A stretch of DNA of 64,000 bases from Salipiger sp. CCB-MM3 (GTDB taxonomy: Bacteria > Pseudomonadota > Alphaproteobacteria > Rhodobacterales > Rhodobacteraceae). The notes under the pieces are model-generated. The model made no database searches and was not told where the DNA came from. It was given only the letters and a program-made list of their open reading frames with translations. The number at the start of each line of letters is the position of its first letter. Positions within the stretch are counted from its first letter, which is position 1. The stretch covers positions 2,307,001 to 2,371,000 of the forward strand of contig NZ_CP014595.1 in the NCBI RefSeq assembly GCF_001687105.1, given 5' to 3'. The translations under genes were made by a program, and so were the position numbers. Shown here one piece after another: positions 51,514 through 60,470 of the stretch.

Positions 51514-52908
51514 ATGACCGAAGAGACCGGAAACCCGGCGGCGGAAGAGACCCAGGACGACGACACCAACCCGCTTGAGCGCAAGGTGGTGTCCTCGATC
51601 CTCTACGCGGTGGACGTGGGCGACCGCGCGCAGCTCGTCGAGCTGATGGAGCCCTTGCACCCGGCTGACATCGCCGACCTTCTCGAACAGATCAACGCCT
51701 TCGACCGGCTGCGGCTGATCAAGCTCTACGACAAGGAGTTCGACGGCGACATCCTGTCGGAGCTTGACGAGTCGATCCGCGAAGAGGTGATCCGCGCGCT
51801 GAAGCCGGAGGTTCTGGCCGAGGCCGTGCGCGAGCTGGACAGCGACGATGTGGTCGACCTGCTCGAGGATCTCGAGGAAGACCAGCAGGCGGCGATCCTT
51901 GACGTGCTCGAGGACAGCGACCGGATCGCGGTCGAGAAATCGCTGACCTACCCGGAGTATTCCGCGGGCCGCCTGATGCAGCGCGAAGTGGTCATGGCGC
52001 CCGAATACTGGAACGTCGGCGAGGCCATCGATTACCTGCGCAGCACCGAGGATCTGCCCGAGCAGTTCTATCACATCATCTTGGTCGATCCGAAGCTGCG
52101 CCCGGTGGGCAATGTCACCTTGGGCAAGCTGATGGCCTCGCGCCGCGAGGTGCTGCTGAAGTCGCTGGTGGAAGAGACCTTCAACGTGATCCCGGTGACC
52201 CGCCCCGAGGCCGAGGTCGCCTATATGTTCAACCAGTACCACCTGATCTCGGCGCCGGTGGTCGACGAGAACGAGCGGCTGGTGGGTGTCATCACCATCG
52301 ACGACGCGATGACCGTGCTCGACGAAGAGCACGAAGAAGACATCCTGCGCCTCGCCGGTGTCGGTGACGACAGCCATATCTCCGACAGCGTGCTGGAAAC
52401 CACGCGCCAGCGCCTGCCGTGGCTTGGGGTGAACCTGCTGACCGCGGTTCTGGCCTCGCTGGTGATCGCGCAGTTCGAAGAGACGATCGGCGCGCTGGTG
52501 GCGCTGGCGGTGCTGATGCCCATCGTGGCCTCCATGGGCGGCAACGCGGGCACCCAGTCGCTGACCGTTGCGGTGCGGGCGCTGGCGACGCGCGATCTGA
52601 CCAGTTCCAACGTCTGGCGGGTTATCCGCCGGGAACTGATGGTCGGGCTGATCAATGGCGCGAGCTTTGCCGTGGTCATGGGGCTGCTGGAATACGTCTG
52701 GTTCGGCAGTCACATGCTGGCGCTGGTGATCGCCGCGGCGATGGTGATCAACCTCGTGGTGGCGGGGCTCGCGGGCATCGCGGTGCCGGTGGTGCTCGAT
52801 AAATTCAAGATCGACCCGGCGCTGGCCTCGGGCACATTCGTCACCACGGTGACCGATGTGGTGGGCTTCTTCGCCTTCCTCGGACTGGCGCAGGCGGTGC
52901 TGCTGTGA
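51514..52908 (+). CDS. mgtE: Magnesium transporter MgtE
   Basis: The start at 51514 has GGGGCAGGGC upstream; ATG 51502 in frame is less likely. The 464-residue protein has an acidic N-domain (VELMEPLHPADIADLLEQINAFDRLRLIKLY; SDDVVDLLEDLEEDQQAAIL), a CBS pair (SAGRLMQREVVMAPEYWNVGEAIDYLRS; APVVDENERLVGVITIDDAM) and five membrane helices with the channel motif MGGNAGTQSLTVAVRALA and FVTTVTDVVGFFAFLGLA. It lets Mg2+ enter and closes when the cytoplasmic domains bind Mg2+. The next gene begins within its stop. Confidence 0.95.
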   Translation: MTEETGNPAAEETQDDDTNPLERKVVSSILYAVDVGDRAQLVELMEPLHPADIADLLEQINAFDRLRLIKLYDKEFDGDILSELDESIREEVIRALKPEVLAEAVRELDSDDVVDLLEDLEEDQQAAILDVLEDSDRIAVEKSLTYPEYSAGRLMQREVVMAPEYWNVGEAIDYLRSTEDLPEQFYHIILVDPKLRPVGNVTLGKLMASRREVLLKSLVEETFNVIPVTRPEAEVAYMFNQYHLISAPVVDENERLVGVITIDDAMTVLDEEHEEDILRLAGVGDDSHISDSVLETTRQRLPWLGVNLLTAVLASLVIAQFEETIGALVALAVLMPIVASMGGNAGTQSLTVAVRALATRDLTSSNVWRVIRRELMVGLINGASFAVVMGLLEYVWFGSHMLALVIAAAMVINLVVAGLAGIAVPVVLDKFKIDPALASGTFVTTVTDVVGFFAFLGLAQAVLL

Positions 52909-53480
52909 GCACGGCGGGCTCTCTTGCCGAGGCCAAACGCGCGGCGCGGGCCGCCGCCAGCGCCCGCCGCAAGGCCGCCCATGCCGCCGACAGCGGCGCC
53001 GGGGCAGGGCAACTGAGCTCGGTTCTGGCGGGCTACCGCGGCGTGCCGCTGGCAGGCTACATGCCGATCCGCTCCGAGATCGACCCGATCCCGGCGATGG
53101 CCGAGGCGGCGGCGCATGGGCCCGTGGCGATCCCGGTGATCGACGATCTGCACCAGCCGCTGCGCTTTGCCCGCTGGGAACCCGAGATGGCGCTGGTCGA
53201 GGGTCGTTTCGGCGCCGCGATCCCCGAGAGCCCCGAGTTCATCACGCCCGAGATCCTCATCGTGCCGCTGCTGGCCTTCACCCGCGCGGGCCACCGGCTG
53301 GGCTATGGCGGCGGCTTTTATGACCGCACGCTGGCGCTGCTGCGCGCCGCGCGCCCGACCTTCGCGCTTGGCTTTGCCTATGCCGAGCAGGAGGCCGAGG
53401 ACATCCCGCTCGAGCCCACCGACGCGCCGCTCGACATGATCGTCACCCCGATGGAGGTGATCACGCCGCGATCAGCCTGA
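52905..53480 (+). CDS. 5-formyltetrahydrofolate cyclo-ligase
   Basis: A 191-residue enzyme beginning with GTG 52905 that overlaps the mgtE stop (GTGA). LAGYMPIRSEIDPIPAM, ALVEGRFGAAIPESPEF, the nucleotide segment VPLLAFTRAGHRLGYGGGFYDRTLALL and a C-terminal PTDAPLDMIVTP are typical of the YgfA/MTHFS family. It converts 5-formyl-THF to methenyl-THF with ATP. In many proteobacteria 6S RNA is next to this gene; here the tight overlap with mgtE leaves no room on the 5' side. Confidence 0.93.
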   Translation: MSTAGSLAEAKRAARAAASARRKAAHAADSGAGAGQLSSVLAGYRGVPLAGYMPIRSEIDPIPAMAEAAAHGPVAIPVIDDLHQPLRFARWEPEMALVEGRFGAAIPESPEFITPEILIVPLLAFTRAGHRLGYGGGFYDRTLALLRAARPTFALGFAYAEQEAEDIPLEPTDAPLDMIVTPMEVITPRSA

Positions 53481-53532
53481 GCGCGGAGTGGCGACCTCGA
53501 GTTCACGGCTGCGCCGTGAGCGCCTGCGGCGC

Positions 53533-53596
53533 GCGTATTTTTAAAGAGAAGAAGGTAGGACGGTTGCGCCCTGCCTTCTTCTCTTTCCAAATACGC
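53533..53596. repeat. Head-to-head pair of dispersed repeats forming a long hairpin
   Basis: Inverted copy GCGTATTTTTAAAGAGAAGAAGG (53533-53555, given here only as ends GCGTATTTTTAA and GAGAAGAAGG) faces a direct copy at 53574-53596. The 23-base arms match at 21 positions around an 18-base loop, between the cyclo-ligase gene (+) and purD (-). Confidence 0.75.
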
Positions 53597-53634
53597 CGGG
53601 GGTGAGCCCGAAGGGCGAGGGGGCAGCGCCCCCT
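53575..53634 (+). repeat. Dispersed intergenic repeat, full-length copy
   Basis: CTTCTTCTCTTTCCAAATACG, CCGGGGGTGAGCCCGAAGGG, then AGGGGGC-AGC-GCCCCCT. It matches 57412-57471 in inverse orientation at 58 of 60 positions. The final stem-loop, with a nested GCCC-GAA-GGGC, resembles a terminator. Confidence 0.8.
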
Positions 53635-53645
53635 CTTGCGCCTGT

Positions 53646-54908
53646 TCAGAGCGCGCGCCAGCCGATATCGCGGCGGCAGAAGCCCTCGGGCCAGTTGACC
53701 GCATCCACCAGCGCATAGGCGCGGGCCTGCGCCTCGGCCAGCGTCGTACCACGCGCGGTGGCGTTGAGCACACGCCCGCCGGTGGCGACAATCGCGCCCT
53801 CCTTCTCGGCGGTGCCCGCGTGGAACATCTGGGTAAAGCTGTCCTCGGTGAGCCCTTCGAGCCCGCCGATCACCGTGCCCTTCTTGTAGCTGCCGGGATA
53901 GCCCTCGGCGGCCATCACCACGGTCATCGCGTGGTCTTGGGCCCAGGTCACCTGCGCGTCGGCCAGACGGCCCTCGGCGCAGGCATGGATCAGGTCGAGC
54001 GCCTGCGCGCCAAGCCGCATCATCAGCACCTGACATTCGGGATCGCCAAAGCGCACGTTGTATTCCACCAGCCGCGGCTGACCGTTCTCGATCATCAGCC
54101 CGACGTAGAGCACGCCTTGATACGGCGTGCCGCGGCGGGCCATCTCGGCCATGGTCGGCTTGACGATCTCGTCGAGCGCCTTTTGCGCCACCGCGTCGGA
54201 CAGCACCGGAGCGGGGGAATAAGCCCCCATGCCGCCGGTGTTGGGGCCGGTGTCGCCTTCGCCGACGCGCTTGTGATCCTGCGCAGTGCCGATGGGCAGC
54301 ACGTCGGTGCCATCGACCAGCACGAAGTAAGACGCTTCCTCGCCGGTCATGAACTCTTCGATCACCACCTCGGCGCCCGCACCTCCAAAGGCGCCGCCGA
54401 ACATGTCGTCGATGGCCTCTTCGGCTTGCGCGACGGTCTCGGCGATGATCACGCCTTTACCTGCGGCCAGCCCGTCAGCCTTGACCACGATCGGCGCGCC
54501 CTCGGCCCGCACATGCGCCTTGGCGCTTTCCGCGTCGGTGAAGTGACCATAGCCCGCGGTGGGCGCTTTAGCGGCGTCGCAGATCTCCTTGGTGAAGCTC
54601 TTCGACGCCTCGAGCCGTGCGGCGGCCTGACTGGGGCCGAAAACCAGCAGACCGGCGTCGCGCAGCCGGTCGGCGACGCCAGCGGCCAGCGGTGCTTCGG
54701 GGCCGATGATCACCAGATCGATGGCATTGTCGCCCGCAAACTCGGCCACCGCGCCGCCGTCCTCGATGTCGAGCGTGGCGCATTCGGCGATCTGCGCGAT
54801 CCCGGCGTTGCCCGGCGCGACGATCAGCTTGTCGCACTTGGGGTTCTGCATGACCGCCCAGGCCAGGGCATGTTCGCGACCGCCGCCGCCGAGGATGAGG
54901 ATATTCAT
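53646..54908 (-). CDS. purD: Phosphoribosylamine--glycine ligase
   Basis: ATG 54908 is the canonical start (MNILILGGGGREHALAW); an upstream in-frame ATG at 55034 would add a foreign stretch. The 420-residue ATP-grasp enzyme shows GPEAPLAAGVADRLRDAG, the ATP-grasp KADGLAAGKGVIIAET, EEFMTGEEASYFVLVDG, TGGMGAYSPAPVL and VRFGDPECQVLMMRL. It makes GAR in purine synthesis. Its gene is divergent from the HExxH protein gene, with three short GATCCCC-type repeats in the gap. Confidence 0.96.
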   Translation of the reverse strand: MNILILGGGGREHALAWAVMQNPKCDKLIVAPGNAGIAQIAECATLDIEDGGAVAEFAGDNAIDLVIIGPEAPLAAGVADRLRDAGLLVFGPSQAAARLEASKSFTKEICDAAKAPTAGYGHFTDAESAKAHVRAEGAPIVVKADGLAAGKGVIIAETVAQAEEAIDDMFGGAFGGAGAEVVIEEFMTGEEASYFVLVDGTDVLPIGTAQDHKRVGEGDTGPNTGGMGAYSPAPVLSDAVAQKALDEIVKPTMAEMARRGTPYQGVLYVGLMIENGQPRLVEYNVRFGDPECQVLMMRLGAQALDLIHACAEGRLADAQVTWAQDHAMTVVMAAEGYPGSYKKGTVIGGLEGLTEDSFTQMFHAGTAEKEGAIVATGGRVLNATARGTTLAEAQARAYALVDAVNWPEGFCRRDIGWRAL

Positions 54909-55095
54909 GAGCACCGCTCTGCTGTTTGAGGATCGCGGCTGTCCTAGCGGGGGCTGGGGGTTCTGGCAAGACGTGAGGGCAGGCTCGCGCGGTGATCCCC
55001 CTTGCGATGATCCCCCTACGTTGATCCCCGTCACTCCGGTGGCACTCCGCAGGTGCTAGCTTGCCTTTCCATCACGGCAGTCGGAGGTGGCGATC

Positions 55096-55788
55096 ATGCG
55101 CAGGCTGGCAAAACATCGGTGGATCGTGGCGCTTGCGCTCGGGGTGTCCGCGCTGCTGCCCATCACGCTCTGGGCCGAGCCCATGCCCTGCCCAGATGCC
55201 GGTTTCAGGGTTGAGGCCGAAACTGCGGCCACGCGCGCGCTGCTCTGCGAGGCCGCCGTCGCGGCGCGAGAGCAGCTTGGTATTTGCGGACTGAGGCAGT
55301 CCCGGCCCATCGATCTCGTCACGGCCCCCACGCTCGAGCATGAGATCGGGCGCTGCCTTGCCTCCTACGATTGCACGCTGGAGCGCATTCGGATCATCGA
55401 GCCGGACCTCTTGCGCGCGAACCTGCTGCCGGATGATCCCTATGCCGGGCTGCCCGACGATGTGATCTTCCGCTCACTGCTGACCCATGAGCTGGCCCAT
55501 GCGCTGGTCGAGCAGCACACCTCAGGGCGCAAGATCGCGCTGGTCGATCACGAATATATCGCCAATGCGCTGGAGCTGATGGCGCTGCCGCCGGAGCATC
55601 GCGCAACGCTGCTGAACGCTGCGGGGCTCACGCCGCCGGTGTCTGCGGGCGTCATCGACATCCTGATCTACGGGCTGGCGCCCCGCCGCTTCGCCGCCGC
55701 TGCGTACCTCTATCTTGAAGAGCACGGCTGCGAGACCGTCCGAGCGATCCTCGATGGCAGCGCCTCCTTCGACCGTGGTGAGCCCTAG
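55096..55788 (+). CDS. Exported HExxH putative metalloprotease-like protein
   Basis: ATG 55096 with GGAGG eight bases upstream gives 230 residues. Signal peptide about 1-27 (ending LWAEP). The mature part has four Cys in likely disulfides and the zinc motif LLTHELAHALVEQH with a downstream VDHEYIANALELM that could supply a Glu ligand. It may correspond to a Rhodobacterales-specific family of unknown function; I do not name it with certainty. Periplasmic location is expected. It is followed 100 bases later by xseA. Confidence 0.75.
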   Translation: MRRLAKHRWIVALALGVSALLPITLWAEPMPCPDAGFRVEAETAATRALLCEAAVAAREQLGICGLRQSRPIDLVTAPTLEHEIGRCLASYDCTLERIRIIEPDLLRANLLPDDPYAGLPDDVIFRSLLTHELAHALVEQHTSGRKIALVDHEYIANALELMALPPEHRATLLNAAGLTPPVSAGVIDILIYGLAPRRFAAAAYLYLEEHGCETVRAILDGSASFDRGEP

Positions 55789-55889
55789 TCCCTCGCGCGC
55801 CGCCCCGCCTCGCACCGTGCTTCGGGCAGCGGCTTTCCCTCGGCGGCGCGCGCCGTTACTCTGCGCCCAAGACGAGCAGGACGAGCAGC

Positions 55890-57404
55890 ATGGATCTTTT
55901 CGAGGACGACAGCCCCGCGGGCACCCCGGGGGGTGACGGCGAGGGCAATACGCCGGAATTCACCGTTTCCGAGCTTTCGGGGGCGGTCAAACGGGTGATC
56001 GAGGGCGAGTTCGGCTTCGTCCGGGTGCGCGGCGAGCTGGGGCGAATCTCGCGCCCGCGCTCGGGGCATCTCTACCTCGATCTCAAGGACGACAAGTCGG
56101 TGATCTCGGGGATCGTCTGGCGCGGCGTCGCGAGCAAGCTCGACATGCAGCCCGAGGAAGGCATGGAGGTCATCGCCACTGGGCGGCTGACCACTTACCC
56201 CGGGCAGTCGCGCTATCAGATCATCATCGAGGACATGCGGCCTGCCGGGCTCGGCGCGCTGATGGCCATGCTGGAAAAGCGCAAGGCGCAGCTGCAAGCC
56301 GAAGGGCTCTTTGCCCCCGAGCGCAAGCGCCCGCTGCCCTTCCTGCCCGAGATCATCGGTGTGGTGACCTCGCCCTCCGGGGCGGTGATCCGCGACATCC
56401 TGCACCGCCTGCGCGAGCGTTTCCCGCGCAAGGTGCTGATCTGGCCGGTCGCGGTGCAGGGCAAAAACTGCGCGCCGGAGGTGGCCCGCGCCATCGAGGG
56501 CTTCAACAAGCTTACCCCCGGCGGCGCGCTGCCGCGGCCCGACCTGCTGATCGTGGCGCGTGGGGGCGGCTCGGTCGAGGACCTTTGGGGCTTCAACGAA
56601 GAGATCGTGGCCCGCGCCGCCGCCGCCTCGCAGATCCCGCTGATCTCCGCCGTGGGGCATGAGACCGACACCACGCTGATCGATTTCGTCTCGGACAAGC
56701 GCGCACCCACCCCCACCGCCGCCGCCGAGATCGCCGTGCCGGTGCGGATGGACCTGCTGGCCCGTGCCGCCGAGGCGCAGCTGCGGCTGACCCGGGCGCA
56801 AACCCACCGGCTCGAGGTGCGCGGCCAGCGGCTGCGCGATCTGGCGCGCGGCCTGCCACGCCCCGAGATGCTGCTCGATCAGCCGCGCCAGAGGCTCGAT
56901 CTGCTGGCCGACCGGCTGCCGCAGGCGCTGATCCGCGGCGTCGACCGGCGCCGTCTGGCGCTGTCGCAACCAGCCGGGGCGCTGCGCCCCGGGCTGCTCA
57001 CGCGGATGATGGCGACACGGGCCGAGGCGCTGGGGCGCCGCGCCGACCGGCTGTCGCTCCGTCCCATCCAGCGCGAGATCGCCCTCGGTGGCGACCGGCT
57101 GAAGGCTCTGGGCAAGCGGCTCGAAGATGCCGGTGCGCGCCGGGTCGAGGAGCCGCGGGCCAAGCTCGACGGGCTGGAGCGGCTGCTGCAGACCCTGAGC
57201 TACAAGGGCACGCTGGCGCGCGGCTACGCGGTGGTGCGCGGCGAGGGCGGGCAGGTTCTGACAACCTCCGCCGCCGCCAAAGAAGCCGCCGGGCTGGAGA
57301 TCGAATTTGCCGACGGGCGAATGAAGATCGGCGGCGGCGCGGCGACGCCAACCAAGGCCAAGAAAGCCGCGCAGAAGAAACCGGAGCAGGGCAGCCTGTT
57401 CTGA
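55890..57404 (+). CDS. xseA: Exodeoxyribonuclease VII large subunit
   Basis: A 504-residue protein. N-terminal OB fold (about 20-115: FTVSELSGAVKRVIEGEFGFVRVRGELGRISRPRSGHLYLDLKDD), catalytic core with GVVTSPSGAVIRDILHRLRERFP, VARGGGSVEDLWGFNEEIVARA and SAVGHETDTTLIDFVSDKRAPTPTAAAEIA, then a coiled coil (about 285-420) and a C-terminal segment with KGTLARGYAVVRG. It degrades single-stranded DNA with the small subunit XseB (not in the window). The C-terminus ends in a Lys-rich tail. An inverted dispersed repeat begins seven bases past its stop. Confidence 0.95.
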   Translation: MDLFEDDSPAGTPGGDGEGNTPEFTVSELSGAVKRVIEGEFGFVRVRGELGRISRPRSGHLYLDLKDDKSVISGIVWRGVASKLDMQPEEGMEVIATGRLTTYPGQSRYQIIIEDMRPAGLGALMAMLEKRKAQLQAEGLFAPERKRPLPFLPEIIGVVTSPSGAVIRDILHRLRERFPRKVLIWPVAVQGKNCAPEVARAIEGFNKLTPGGALPRPDLLIVARGGGSVEDLWGFNEEIVARAAAASQIPLISAVGHETDTTLIDFVSDKRAPTPTAAAEIAVPVRMDLLARAAEAQLRLTRAQTHRLEVRGQRLRDLARGLPRPEMLLDQPRQRLDLLADRLPQALIRGVDRRRLALSQPAGALRPGLLTRMMATRAEALGRRADRLSLRPIQREIALGGDRLKALGKRLEDAGARRVEEPRAKLDGLERLLQTLSYKGTLARGYAVVRGEGGQVLTTSAAAKEAAGLEIEFADGRMKIGGGAATPTKAKKAAQKKPEQGSLF

Positions 57405-57411
57405 GGGCGTC

Positions 57412-57471
57412 AGGGGGCGCTGCCCCCTCGCCCTTCGGGCTCACCCCCGGCGTATTTTCAAAGAGAAGAAG
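57412..57471 (-). repeat. Dispersed intergenic repeat, inverted full-length copy
   Basis: AGGGGGC-GCT-GCCCCCT (57412-57428), CGCCCTTCGGGCTCACCCCC, then GGCGTATTTTCAAAGAGAAG. It is the inverse of 53575-53634 and directly follows xseA, where the first stem-loop could act as its terminator. Confidence 0.8.
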
Positions 57472-57480
57472 CGGCGGAGG

Positions 57481-57873
57481 TCAGGCGCCGACTTCGGGGC
57501 CGAGGCAGAGCATCGGCTCGTCGTTCTGCTGCGCCTCGTAGAGCACCGTGTTCCCGGGGTCGTTCTCGAACACCGCGCGCAGCCCGCTGCCTTCTCGGTA
57601 GAAGCTCCAGCATTGCGGCATGGGCGCGTCCTCATAGACGAAGCAGATCATCTGCCCCTCTTGATACCAGCTGCCGTCCTTGCACTGACCGTCGATAAAG
57701 GACCAGCGCACCTGCCTGTCCGGCAGATATTCCTCGACCCCATAGGCCGTTCCGCCGCGCCCGAAGTAGAGCGTCTTGCCGGTGACATAGGCTTCGAACT
57801 CGGCGCCGGTCATCGGTTGGGCGGCGGCGAGCGGGCTGGCCAGTAGGGCGAGGAGGCATGCGAGGCGGATCAT
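57481..57873 (-). CDS. Small exported protein of unknown function
   Basis: A 130-residue protein with a signal peptide (about 1-18, SPLAAAQ). The mature part is Trp/Tyr/Cys-rich: MTGAEFEAYVTGKTLYFGRGGTAYGVEEYLPDRQVRWSFIDGQCKDGSWYQEGQMICFVYEDAPMPQCWSFYREG. This pattern recurs in Rhodobacterales proteins of unknown role. Three cysteines (QCKDG, MICF, PQCW) suggest a disulfide. It converges on xseA. Confidence 0.75.
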   Translation of the reverse strand: MIRLACLLALLASPLAAAQPMTGAEFEAYVTGKTLYFGRGGTAYGVEEYLPDRQVRWSFIDGQCKDGSWYQEGQMICFVYEDAPMPQCWSFYREGSGLRAVFENDPGNTVLYEAQQNDEPMLCLGPEVGA

Positions 57874-58063
57874 GTCAGCAGCCTGCCAGAGCGCGGCGGG
57901 CGGGGGAAGGGCGGGCGGCCGGTTCGGCTGTCCGCTGCCGAGGGTCGCGTGGGCGGCGGATTGCGAGGATGCGGCGTTGAAAGTTGGGAATGTGTCAGGT
58001 ATTGGCCGTTTTGGTGGAGAAATTTCGCCACGGTGATCGCTTTAGGCCAAGTCATCGGCGGGC

Positions 58064-58963
58064 CTAGCGGTTCTTGTAGACCGCGCAGATACATCCCGAT
58101 TGCCTCAGTTTTGCGCAAAGCTGCTGCGCCTCACCGCGTCCGTTGCGCCCAAGGCGGGCCATCCAATAGCCGCCGCGGGGGCTGGCGCGGCTTTTCTGCC
58201 AGATCATTTCCGGTGTCTCTCCGCCCACCGCTGCGGCGCAGGATTTGGCGCGGCGGTTGAACTGCGAGAGCGCGCGGTCCTGCGTGGTGCCGAAGGCCAT
58301 CTGCACGCCCCAAGGATGCAGCAGGGGTTTCGCCTCGGGGTATTTGGTCAGCTTGCGATGGCGGGCCAGCTCGAAGCAGGCCTGCTGGAAGGGCATGTCG
58401 CCCTGCAGGCGGAAGTCGTGATCCTCGGGCGGCGTGTCGCGCCATGTCTCGGCTGCGAGCCCGGTGATGATGGCGACATAGTTGATCGTCTCGAGCGCCA
58501 GCCCGCCGGTGCGGGCGATCAGCCCGTCGGCCCGCGCCTCGCCGCCATTATAGGCCACCGCCGCGAGCCCCTGATTGCCGTAGTGCCGGGCCAGCTCGCC
58601 AAGGTATTGCGCGGAATATTCCAGCGCTTCGGCGGGGTTATAGGGGTCCTTGAGGCCGCGCAGCTTGGCAGTGGAGGGGATGAACTGTGCGATGCCCTGC
58701 GCGTTCGCCGGGCTGAGCGCATGCGGGTCGAACCGGCTTTCCTGCCACAGCAGCCGCGCGAAGAACCCCGGCGACAGGCCGTTGCGGCGGGCGAAATGCT
58801 CGATCGCCTGGCAGGTGTCATAGGCCGTGTGCGAGGGCCTTATGCATTGCACCGGCCCGAAGGCCCCAGCCGAGCAGAGCGTGCCGGGTTCGGGCTGCCC
58901 GCGTTCGGCCCGCAGCGGCGCTGCGGCAAGGCAAAGCAGGAGAAGAAGCAGGGCGCGCCACAT
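58064..58963 (-). CDS. Lytic transglycosylase-like exported protein
   Basis: A 299-residue protein with signal peptide (about 1-19, ending LRA). The SLT domain follows: ARLLWQESRFDPHALSPANAQGIAQFIPSTAKLRGLKDPYNP with catalytic-type Glu in ESRF, AAVAYNGGEARADGL, and ETINYVAIITG. The C-terminal third has no SLT residues but a SPOR-like feel (YWMARLGRNGRGEAQQLCAKLRQSG). It cleaves or binds peptidoglycan in the periplasm. It is divergent from ftsY. Confidence 0.85.
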   Translation of the reverse strand: MWRALLLLLLCLAAAPLRAERGQPEPGTLCSAGAFGPVQCIRPSHTAYDTCQAIEHFARRNGLSPGFFARLLWQESRFDPHALSPANAQGIAQFIPSTAKLRGLKDPYNPAEALEYSAQYLGELARHYGNQGLAAVAYNGGEARADGLIARTGGLALETINYVAIITGLAAETWRDTPPEDHDFRLQGDMPFQQACFELARHRKLTKYPEAKPLLHPWGVQMAFGTTQDRALSQFNRRAKSCAAAVGGETPEMIWQKSRASPRGGYWMARLGRNGRGEAQQLCAKLRQSGCICAVYKNR

Positions 58964-59061
58964 GGCCCCATCAACGCTGCGGGCGCGGCAAAGGTCAACT
59001 CACACTTTTATCCCGGCGCGGCGCGTATTAGGTGAAGGAAAAGGCAGCGAGAGGTCCAGCC

Positions 59062-60450
59062 ATGTCCTTCTTCGGCAAGCTCAAGAACAAGCTTTTCAAA
59101 TCCTCCTCGAAACTCGAGGAAGGGCTGGACGCGATCGTCCAAGAGGGGGGCTCGGAAGACGCCCCCGAAACGCCCGAAACCCCGGAAACGCCGGTCGTCC
59201 CCGAGACGCCCGCGCCGACCCCGCCATCGCCGGGCCCGGATGTGCCGCCGCCGGTGCCCGAGACGCCGCCCGCGCCCGCGCCGGAAACCCCGCCCGCACC
59301 GCAGGAGGTGCCGCCCGCGCCCGAGCCCGAGGCGCCGCCGCCCGCCGATCCGCAGCCGGAGCCGCTGCCGGAACCTGCGCCGGAACCCACGCCTGCGCCG
59401 ACACCTGTGCCCGAGACCCCCAAGGCGCCGCCGCCTGCCGACCCGCAGCCCGCGCCGCAAGAGGCCCCCGTTGTGCCGCCCGCCGACCCAGCTCCGGGGC
59501 CGGTGCCGCTGGAGGTGCCCGCGCCGCTGCAGGACCCCGAGGTGCCGCAGGCGCGCGGCGGTGGCCTGATCGGGCGGCTCTTCGGCAAGGGCACACCGGC
59601 GCAGCCGGTGGTGCGCCGGGCGCTTGATGATGAGATGCTCGAAAGCCTCGAGGAACTGCTCATCGCGTCTGACATGGGTGTGGACACCGCGCTGCGGGTG
59701 ACCGCGAATATCGCCGAGGGGCGCTATGGCAAACGTGTCTCGACGCAGGAGATCAAGGAGCTGCTCTCTGCCGAGGTCGCGCGGATCATGGAGCCGGTGG
59801 CCAAGCCGCTGCCGCTTTACGCAAAGACGCCGCAGGTGGTGCTGGTGGTGGGCGTCAACGGCTCGGGCAAGACCACGACCATCGGCAAGCTCGCCAGCCA
59901 GTTCCGCGCCGCCGGCAAATCGGTGGTGATCGCTGCGGGCGATACCTTCCGTGCTGCGGCGGTCGAGCAGCTGCAGGTCTGGGGTGATCGCGCCGGGGTG
60001 CCGGTGCTGACCGCGCCCGAGGGCTCGGACCCGGCCAGCCTTGCCTTCGATGCGATGACCAAGGCGCAGGCCGAGGGGGCCGATTTGCTGATGATCGACA
60101 CCGCGGGCCGCCTGCAGAACCGCGCGGACCTGATGGAGGAACTGGCCAAGATCGTCCGGGTGATCCGCAAGAAAGACCCCGATGCGCCGCACAACACGCT
60201 GCTGGTGCTGGATGCCACCACCGGGCAGAACGCGCTGCGGCAGGTGGAGATCTTCCAGCAGGTGGCGGATGTGTCGGGTCTGGTGATGACCAAGCTCGAC
60301 GGCACCGCGCGCGGCGGTGTGCTGGTGGCGCTGGCCGACAAATTCGGCCTGCCGATCCACGCCATCGGCGTCGGCGAGCAGATCGATGACCTGCAGCCCT
60401 TCGATCCCGAGGAGTTCGCCGCGGCGCTCACCGGGCTCGCGAGGGACTAA
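59062..60450 (+). CDS. ftsY: Signal recognition particle receptor FtsY
   Basis: Start ATG 59062 after GAGAGG gives 462 residues. The N-terminal region (about 30-170) is a Pro/Glu/Ala-rich low-complexity arm built of repeats of PETP and PAP type, longer than in E. coli relative to its normal acidic A domain. Then come the N domain and the SRP-type GTPase G domain: GVNGSGKTTTIGKLA, DTFRAAAVEQL, DTAGRLQNRADLMEEL, TKLDGTARGG and the closing GVGEQIDDLQPFDPEEFA. It receives SRP-bound ribosomes at the membrane. Confidence 0.95.
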   Translation: MSFFGKLKNKLFKSSSKLEEGLDAIVQEGGSEDAPETPETPETPVVPETPAPTPPSPGPDVPPPVPETPPAPAPETPPAPQEVPPAPEPEAPPPADPQPEPLPEPAPEPTPAPTPVPETPKAPPPADPQPAPQEAPVVPPADPAPGPVPLEVPAPLQDPEVPQARGGGLIGRLFGKGTPAQPVVRRALDDEMLESLEELLIASDMGVDTALRVTANIAEGRYGKRVSTQEIKELLSAEVARIMEPVAKPLPLYAKTPQVVLVVGVNGSGKTTTIGKLASQFRAAGKSVVIAAGDTFRAAAVEQLQVWGDRAGVPVLTAPEGSDPASLAFDAMTKAQAEGADLLMIDTAGRLQNRADLMEELAKIVRVIRKKDPDAPHNTLLVLDATTGQNALRQVEIFQQVADVSGLVMTKLDGTARGGVLVALADKFGLPIHAIGVGEQIDDLQPFDPEEFAAALTGLARD

Positions 60451-60470
60451 GCGTCAGGCGCGGGCGGGGA

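Noticed and set aside
52905..53480. A 6S RNA gene beside the 5-formyl-THF cyclo-ligase gene
   Set aside because: mgtE overlaps the 5' side and the 3' gap is filled by dispersed repeats; no 6S-like structure was seen.
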